A stretch of 64,000 nt of DNA. Source: Xylanimonas ulmi. GTDB taxonomy: Bacteria > Actinomycetota > Actinomycetes > Actinomycetales > Cellulomonadaceae. Positions 59,757 through 64,000 of this stretch are shown in pieces. Under the pieces are notes generated by a model. It had not been told where the DNA came from, did no database searches, and saw only the letters and a list, made by a program, of their open reading frames with translations. Position 1 is the first letter of the stretch. Every line of letters starts with the position of its first letter. The stretch covers positions 992,001 through 1,056,000 of the forward strand of contig NZ_SGWX01000001.1 in assembly GCF_004216535.1 (NCBI RefSeq), in the 5' to 3' direction. A program made the position numbers and the translations under genes.

Positions 59757-61505
59757 TGTGAAGTCTCAGGACATCGTGGACGGTTCTGTCTCATGACATC
59801 GTGCACATTCGGTCTCAGGACATCGTGGGCACTTGGCCTGCGTGTTCGTCTCGGGCATGGACTTCAACCACGTGCCCGCAGACGTTCGGTGGGCGATCGC
59901 GAACTGGCCCGGCGACGCCGAGCGGGGAGCCGTGTCGCGCTTCTGCGAGCGGCACGAGATCAGCCGGTCGGTGTTCTACAAGATCCGGCGGTTGGCCCTT
60001 GAGGTAGGGGCGGTCGGGGCGACAGAGCCGGGCTCACGGCGACCGCACGCGAGCCCGTCCCGCACCGACGAGCGCGTTGTCGAGCACGCGATCGCGGTGC
60101 GCGCGTGGCTCGTCGAGCAGGGCCTGGACGCCGGCCCGCTGTCGATGCGGGCGCGGATGCCGCCGGCAGGGCCTGAACCCGCCGTCACGCGCCACGCTGG
60201 CTCGCGCGTTCGCTGCCGCAGGAGTCTCCAGGCCGGAGCCGCGTAAGCGGCCGAGGGCGGCGAACCGCAGGTTCGTCTACCCGGCCCCGAACTGCTGCTG
60301 GCAGATCGACGCGTTCACCTGGTCCCTGGCGGACGGCACCACGGTCGCGGTCCACCAGGTCATCGACGACCACTCCCGCCTCGCCACAGCCACGCTTGTC
60401 GCCGAGGGCGAGACTTCGAAGGCCGCCGTGCAAGTCGTCGCGGCCGCAATCCGACGGTGGGGCGTCCCGCAACGCCTGCTCTCGGACAACGGGCTCGCGT
60501 TCAACCCCACCCGGCGCGGGTTCACCGGCAAGCTCGTCGACTACCTCCTCGATCTCGGGGTCAAGCCGATCACCGGGAAGCCGGACCGGCCCACGACCCA
60601 GGGCAAGAACGAGCGGTTCCACCAGACCCTGCAGAAGTGGCTCAACGCGCGACCGCCTGCCAGGACGATCGCCGACCTGCAAGCGTCAGTTGACGAGTTC
60701 GACCAGTACTACAACCACGAGCGCGTCCACCAAGCGCTCGACGGGAAGACTCCGGCTGAGGCGTGGGCCGCCACCGCCCCAGCACCGGAACCGACGCCCG
60801 AGCCGCGCATGCCACAGATCCCGCCGTCCCTGCGAACCCCCACACCAGTCACCCCGGCCCCGCCCGCGACCGGCGCGACCACCGCCATGGCCGCGGACGA
60901 GGCTGCGGCCCCGCCGACCTCGAGGCGGACCAGGACGCCGCTCGCACTGCACGCGGCGACGGGCAACGTGACGTTGAAGGTCAAGCCGAACGGACAGGTC
61001 AAGGTCCTCAGCTGCTTGTTCTACGTCGCGACCAGCAGGGCCGGACAGCCAGTCCACGCCATCTGGGACGAGAACAAGGTGGAGATCTTCACCCACGACG
61101 GCGAGCATCTCGTCAGCTACCCGCGCCCCGAGACCACCGGCATGTACTACGGACCGCGCACCGCCCGCCAGGGCACCCCGATGAAGACGACCAGCCAGAA
61201 CCCCTCAGCCGGCGTCACCGGAACCGCGCTGCGCACCGTCACGAAAGGCGGCTACGTCGGCGTCCTCGGCAGCAAGTTCTACGCCGGCTACAAGCGCGCG
61301 GGTCAGCACGTCACGATCACCTGGGACGCCACGACCGTCGCCATCACCGACACGGCAGGCACGCCGATCGCGAGCTACGACAAGCCGACCCGGCCGCGCG
61401 GCTGGCACGGCCCGACGGAGAGTCGAATGTCCACGAAGTCTTGAGACATGCCCGTGTCCACGATGTCCTGAGACACATCTGTGCACGATCTCCTGAGACA
61501 TCACA
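59757..61505 (+). mobile_element. rve-type (IS481-like) insertion sequence, copy A
   Basis: Ends TGTGA (59757) and TCACA (61505) in the 5'-TG...CA-3' style of DDE/rve elements. Each end carries three copies of TCTCAGGACATCGTG or close variants: 59764-59778, 59789-59803, 59813-59827 and, inverted, 61432-61446, 61459-61473, 61484-61498, spaced about 25 bases. A direct repeat TGTGGCCTGTGGTG flanks the element (59743-59756 and 61506-61519). Confidence 0.82.
59857..61444 (+). pseudogene. rve transposase of copy A, split by a +1 frameshift
   Basis: The N-terminal HTH part (DFNHVPADVRWAIANWPGD, FCERHEISRSVFYKIRRLA) runs to about 60160 in one frame; the rest is in another (GLNPPSRATLARAFAAAGVS onwards). 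One extra C at 60160-60161 explains the switch. The DDE core shows CWQIDAFTW, LLSDNGLAF and QGKNERFHQT. After it a Pro-rich linker joins two similar modules of about 70 residues (CLFYVATSRAGQPVHAIWD and KFYAGYKRAGQHVTITWD). Inactive unless the frameshift is programmed or a sequencing error. Confidence 0.75.
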
Positions 61506-61519
61506 TGTGGCCTGTGGTG

Positions 61520-61529
61520 TGTGATGTCT
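61520..61529. mobile_element. Detached tip of rve-type copy B
   Basis: TGTGATGTCT is the outer end of copy B. It is separated from the rest (from 62945) by the IS110 element. Joined, the sequence reads TGTGATGTCT-CAGGACATCG, matching the corresponding end of copy A. Confidence 0.82.
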
Positions 61530-61589
61530 GTGAGTCTTCGGGTGGCTGGTCTGGGGCTGGCTGCTGAGGATGGCGTCGGTCGTCTGGCT

Positions 61590-61720
61590 TGGGCGTGACT
61601 CTTGTGATGTCTGGCCTCCCGTGAGGAGTGCCCTTCCTGAGATCTGTCCGCCTGGGCCAGGTGGCCGACGCCGTTCCGGCCCGCCTTGGTGGCTTGATCA
61701 GAAGACTGTCCGACCCTTTG
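61590..61720 (+). ncRNA. Predicted bridge RNA region of the IS110 element
   Basis: IS110 elements of this layout express a structured bridge RNA from the leader. TGTGATGTCT at 61603-61612 equals the left half of the insertion target including the CT core. TCCTGAG at 61635-61641 is the reverse complement of the right half. CTCC-CGTGA-GGAG between them can form the loop hairpin. GAAGACT at 61701-61707 is complementary to the element's own left end GTGAGTCTTC, as a donor guide would be. RNA ends are not known. Confidence 0.6.
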
Positions 61721-61835
61721 CGGTGACGCGGGTGTCGTGACTCATCACAGACCTGCCCTGATGCGACTTCCTCCCGGACCGGCGCCGGCCATCGACGGCC
61801 GGACCGTTCCGGAGCGAGGAAGGACACCGACCGTC

Positions 61836-62936
61836 GTGACTATCGTTGCGCACGCTCATCCGTTCGTCATCGGCGTGGACACCCACGCCAAGAAGCATGC
61901 CTTGTCGATCCTCGCGGCGCCGGTCGGCGAGGTCGTCGACGATGGGGAGTTCCCCACCACGACCGCCGGGATCGGCCGCGCGATCGCGTGGGCTGGCCGC
62001 CGCACGCGTGGAGGCCAGGACGTGCTGTGGGTGGTCGAGTGCTCCGCCACCTACGGCGCGCAGCTCGCCAACGCGGTGCGTGCCGCCGGCTTCCAGGTCG
62101 TCGAGGCCGCCCGCATGAGCGCCAGGGCCAGCCGCGGGGTGGGCAAGTCCGACCCGCTCGACGCTCGTCGGATCGCCGCCGCGGTCCTTCCGCTGGAGAC
62201 CAGCAGGCTGCGCCGCCTGCGTGAGGGCCAGGGCGTGCGCGCCGCACTGCGCGTCGCGATCACCGCCCGCGACACCATGTCCGGCGAGCGCACCGCGGCC
62301 CTCAACACGCTGACGGCGCTGGCGCGCGTCATGGATCTGGGGATCGACGCCCGCAAGCCCTTGACCACCACCCAGGTCCTGGAGGCCTCGAGGTGGCGCA
62401 CCCGGGCCGAGGACGTGGCCGCCGCGACCGCGCGCGCTGAGGCTGTCCGTCTGGCCAGACGCGTGGTCGAACTCGAGGACGACCTGACGGAGAACACCAA
62501 GACCCTGACCACCCTGCTCCGCCAGAGCCCCGCCCGGGTACTGCTCGAGATGCCAGGGATCGGCCCGGTGACCGCCGCGGTCGTGATGGCGGCCTGGTCC
62601 CACCCCGGGCGGCTGCGTGACGAGGCGGCCTTCGCCTCGCTCGCCGGGGTCAACCCGATCCCGGCGTCCTCCGGGAACACGGTGCGCCATCGGCTCAACC
62701 GCGGGGGCGACCGCCGCCTGAACCAGGCGCTGCACATGGCCGTGGTCGTCCGCATGCGCTGGGACACCGAGACCAAGGCCTACGTCGAGCGGCGCACCGC
62801 CGAAGGCCGCACCAAACGCGAGTTCCGCCGCAACCTCAAGCGATACCTCGCCCGCCAGGTCTACCGCGCACTCACCACCGCGTCCCGAACGCCAGCTCCA
62901 ACGCTGACCCCTGCCGCCCCGACTTGCGGAACATAG
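61836..62936 (+). CDS. IS110-family recombinase (transposase)
   Basis: 366 aa from GTG 61836 with GAGGAAGGA upstream. The DEDD RuvC-like domain is seen in VIGVDTHAKKH, WVVECSATYG and KSDPLDARRIA; the C-terminal domain has LEMPGIGPVTAAVVMA and the serine-bearing GVNPIPASSGNTVRHRLNRG. The enzyme uses a bridge RNA to join its ends with a chosen target. All visible catalytic residues are present, so the element may be active. Confidence 0.92.
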   Translation: MTIVAHAHPFVIGVDTHAKKHALSILAAPVGEVVDDGEFPTTTAGIGRAIAWAGRRTRGGQDVLWVVECSATYGAQLANAVRAAGFQVVEAARMSARASRGVGKSDPLDARRIAAAVLPLETSRLRRLREGQGVRAALRVAITARDTMSGERTAALNTLTALARVMDLGIDARKPLTTTQVLEASRWRTRAEDVAAATARAEAVRLARRVVELEDDLTENTKTLTTLLRQSPARVLLEMPGIGPVTAAVVMAAWSHPGRLRDEAAFASLAGVNPIPASSGNTVRHRLNRGGDRRLNQALHMAVVVRMRWDTETKAYVERRTAEGRTKREFRRNLKRYLARQVYRALTTASRTPAPTLTPAAPTCGT

Positions 62937-62944
62937 AAGAATCT

Positions 62945-64000
62945 CAGGACATCGTGGACGAATGTGTCTCAAGACATCGTGCACATTCGTGTGTCTCAGG
63001 ACTTCGTGGGCGGTTGGCGGGGGCCGTGCCAGGTTCCGGTCTGGGTGGGTCTGGCGTAGCGGTAGATCTCGGCGCCTGTGGTGTCGGTGATCGTGACGGT
63101 GTCCTGGCTCCAGGCGAGGGTGACCTTCTGCCCTTGGCGTGTGGTGGAGGCGTAGAACTTGCAGCCGAGCGCGCCGACGTATCCGCCCTTGGAGACGGTG
63201 CGTTCGACGGCGTCGGGTGCGCCGGCGGTCGGGGTCTGGGGGATGCTGGCGAGGGGGAACCCGTCCGGGTTGCGGGGGCCGTAGTACCAGCCCGTCGACG
63301 TCGGGCGCGGGTAGTGGGTCAGGGACTCGCCGTCGTGGGTGAGGAACTCGATGGTCGAGGTGTTCCAGACGACGCGCACGCTCTGGCCGGCGCGGTCGGT
63401 CGAGATGTAGAACAGGCAGCCCAGCATCGTGACCTGCCCGTTCGTGCGGACTCGGGCGTCTGCGGCGCCCTCGGGGCCGGGGCGGGTCAGGCGTGGGCGG
63501 CGCACGGGCGAGGCGGCCGGGCCTGGTGCTGGTGGGTTCGGGTCGATGGTCGACGGGCTGATGACCGCAGGGGGCCGGGCCGCTCGGGGCGGGACGGGCG
63601 GCATCCGCGGTTGCGGGGTCGGCTCCGGCGCTGGGGCGGTGGCGGCCCACGCCTCGGCCGGGGTGAGGCCGTCGATCGCCTGGTGGGCGCGCTCGTGGTT
63701 GTAGTAGGCGTCGAACTCGTCGACGAGCGCCTGCAGACCGGCGATCGTCTTCGCAGGTGGGCGTGCGTTGAGCCACTTCTGCAGGGTCTGGTGGAAGCGT
63801 TCGTTCTTGCCCTGGGTCGTGGGCTTGTCCGGCTTCCCGGTGATCGGCTTGACCCCGAGATCGATCAGGTAGTCGACGAGCTTGCCGGTGAACCCGCGCC
63901 GGGTGGGGCCCGACGCGAGCCCGTTGTCCGAGAGCAGGCGTTGCGGGACGCCCCAGCGGCGGATCGCGGTCGAGACGACTTGCACGGCGGCCTTCGCCGT
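62945..64000 (-). mobile_element. rve-type (IS481-like) insertion sequence, copy B, partial
   Basis: Inverted relative to copy A. Three end repeats lie at 62942-62956, 62967-62981 and 62994-63008. The transposase gene continues beyond the right edge of the window. Its outermost ten bases lie on the other side of the IS110 element at 61520. Confidence 0.85.
62996..64000 (-). CDS. rve transposase of copy B, C-terminal part
   Basis: About 335 visible residues, open to the window edge. QLLSDNG-type motif (LLSDNGLASG), QGKNERFHQTLQKWLN with the catalytic Glu, and FDAYYNHERAHQAIDG belong to the rve core. Then a Pro-rich linker and two repeated modules (CLFYISTDRAGQSVRVVWN and KFYASTTRQGQKVTLAWS) as in copy A. 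The frame is intact in what can be seen. Closely related to copy A, so each can test the other's frame. Confidence 0.85.
   Translation of the reverse strand, partial: TAKAAVQVVSTAIRRWGVPQRLLSDNGLASGPTRRGFTGKLVDYLIDLGVKPITGKPDKPTTQGKNERFHQTLQKWLNARPPAKTIAGLQALVDEFDAYYNHERAHQAIDGLTPAEAWAATAPAPEPTPQPRMPPVPPRAARPPAVISPSTIDPNPPAPGPAASPVRRPRLTRPGPEGAADARVRTNGQVTMLGCLFYISTDRAGQSVRVVWNTSTIEFLTHDGESLTHYPRPTSTGWYYGPRNPDGFPLASIPQTPTAGAPDAVERTVSKGGYVGALGCKFYASTTRQGQKVTLAWSQDTVTITDTTGAEIYRYARPTQTGTWHGPRQPPTKS

Larger units (their letters stand above)
61530..62944 (+). mobile_element. IS110-family element inserted in the end of copy B
   Basis: 1415 bp bounded on each side by a CT dinucleotide (61528-61529 and 62943-62944) and by the two halves of a copy-B terminal repeat. 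There are no terminal inverted repeats, which is normal for this family. A 306-base leader precedes the transposase and only 8 bases follow it. Removing it gives back a perfect IS end. Confidence 0.85.
6900..64000. mobile_element. Integrative and conjugative element, left end at tRNA-Pro, right end beyond window
   Basis: Everything after the tRNA is accessory: excisionase, integrase, type IV secretion genes, coupling protein, relaxase, ParB, primase-polymerase, antirestriction protein, a Tad pilus locus and many insertion sequences. The tRNA 3' end is the presumed left junction (attL). I looked for a second copy of the T-arm/acceptor segment and found none, so the right junction must lie past 64000. 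The overall layout matches actinobacterial ICEs that use a multi-protein type IV secretion system, not a single FtsK-type TraB pump. Confidence 0.85.

Overview
The window reads as chromosome from a high-GC actinobacterium, probably of the order Micrococcales (Cellulomonas/Promicromonospora-like). The evidence is strong GC bias in third codon positions, frequent GTG starts, a parA-scpA-scpB-rluB run and a fused cytidylate kinase-Der GTPase gene. I could not fix the genus from sequence alone.

Positions 1-6900 are ordinary core chromosome: the ParA tail, ScpA, ScpB (with a REP-like palindrome inside its reading frame), the pseudouridine synthase RluB, Cmk-Der, an MFS transporter, a GNAT acetyltransferase and tRNA-Pro(GGG). 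Directly after the tRNA a large integrated element begins and runs off the right edge. It starts with an excisionase and a tyrosine integrase. No second copy of the tRNA 3' end was seen, so its far end lies outside the window.

From 8.7 to 49.9 kb almost everything lies on the minus strand in tightly overlapping (ATGA/GTGA) genes. The block opens with a control or replication-like module: a 1056-aa protein ending in seven tandem GntR-type winged helices, a methyltransferase-like protein lacking its catalytic motif, an SSB-like protein, and further on ParB and a primase-polymerase. It also carries a conjugative type IV secretion system: coupling protein, VirB4-like ATPase, SCO6880-like protein, VirB6-like channel, two VirB2-like small membrane proteins, a lytic transglycosylase/M23 peptidase and a VirB8-like protein. 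ArdC-like antirestriction and a PIN/HTH toxin-antitoxin pair sit among these. Interleaved in the same array is a full Tad/Flp pilus set (prepilin peptidase, Flp pilin, TadA, TadB, TadC, TadZ, CpaB-like, three TadE/G-like pseudopilins), with a LysM-BTAD membrane regulator. A MobF relaxase (51.1-54.6 kb) reads the other way and has a candidate oriT in front of it. Together these describe an integrative and conjugative element that encodes both a DNA-transfer channel and its own type IVc pilus.

The element has been colonised by smaller mobile DNA. A composite transposon carrying glmS and a small partner gene is inserted at a CTAG target in a maltokinase-cap-like gene, and removing it restores that reading frame exactly. 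From 55 to 64 kb there is an insertion-sequence pile-up: two related IS5-type elements bracket a secreted protein and a small membrane protein; a dynamin-like pseudogene and an IS256 scrap survive; two IS481/rve-type elements with triple end repeats face each other; and an IS110 element has inserted into the tip of one of them. The IS110 leader contains short guide-like matches to both halves of that target site, as expected for a bridge RNA.
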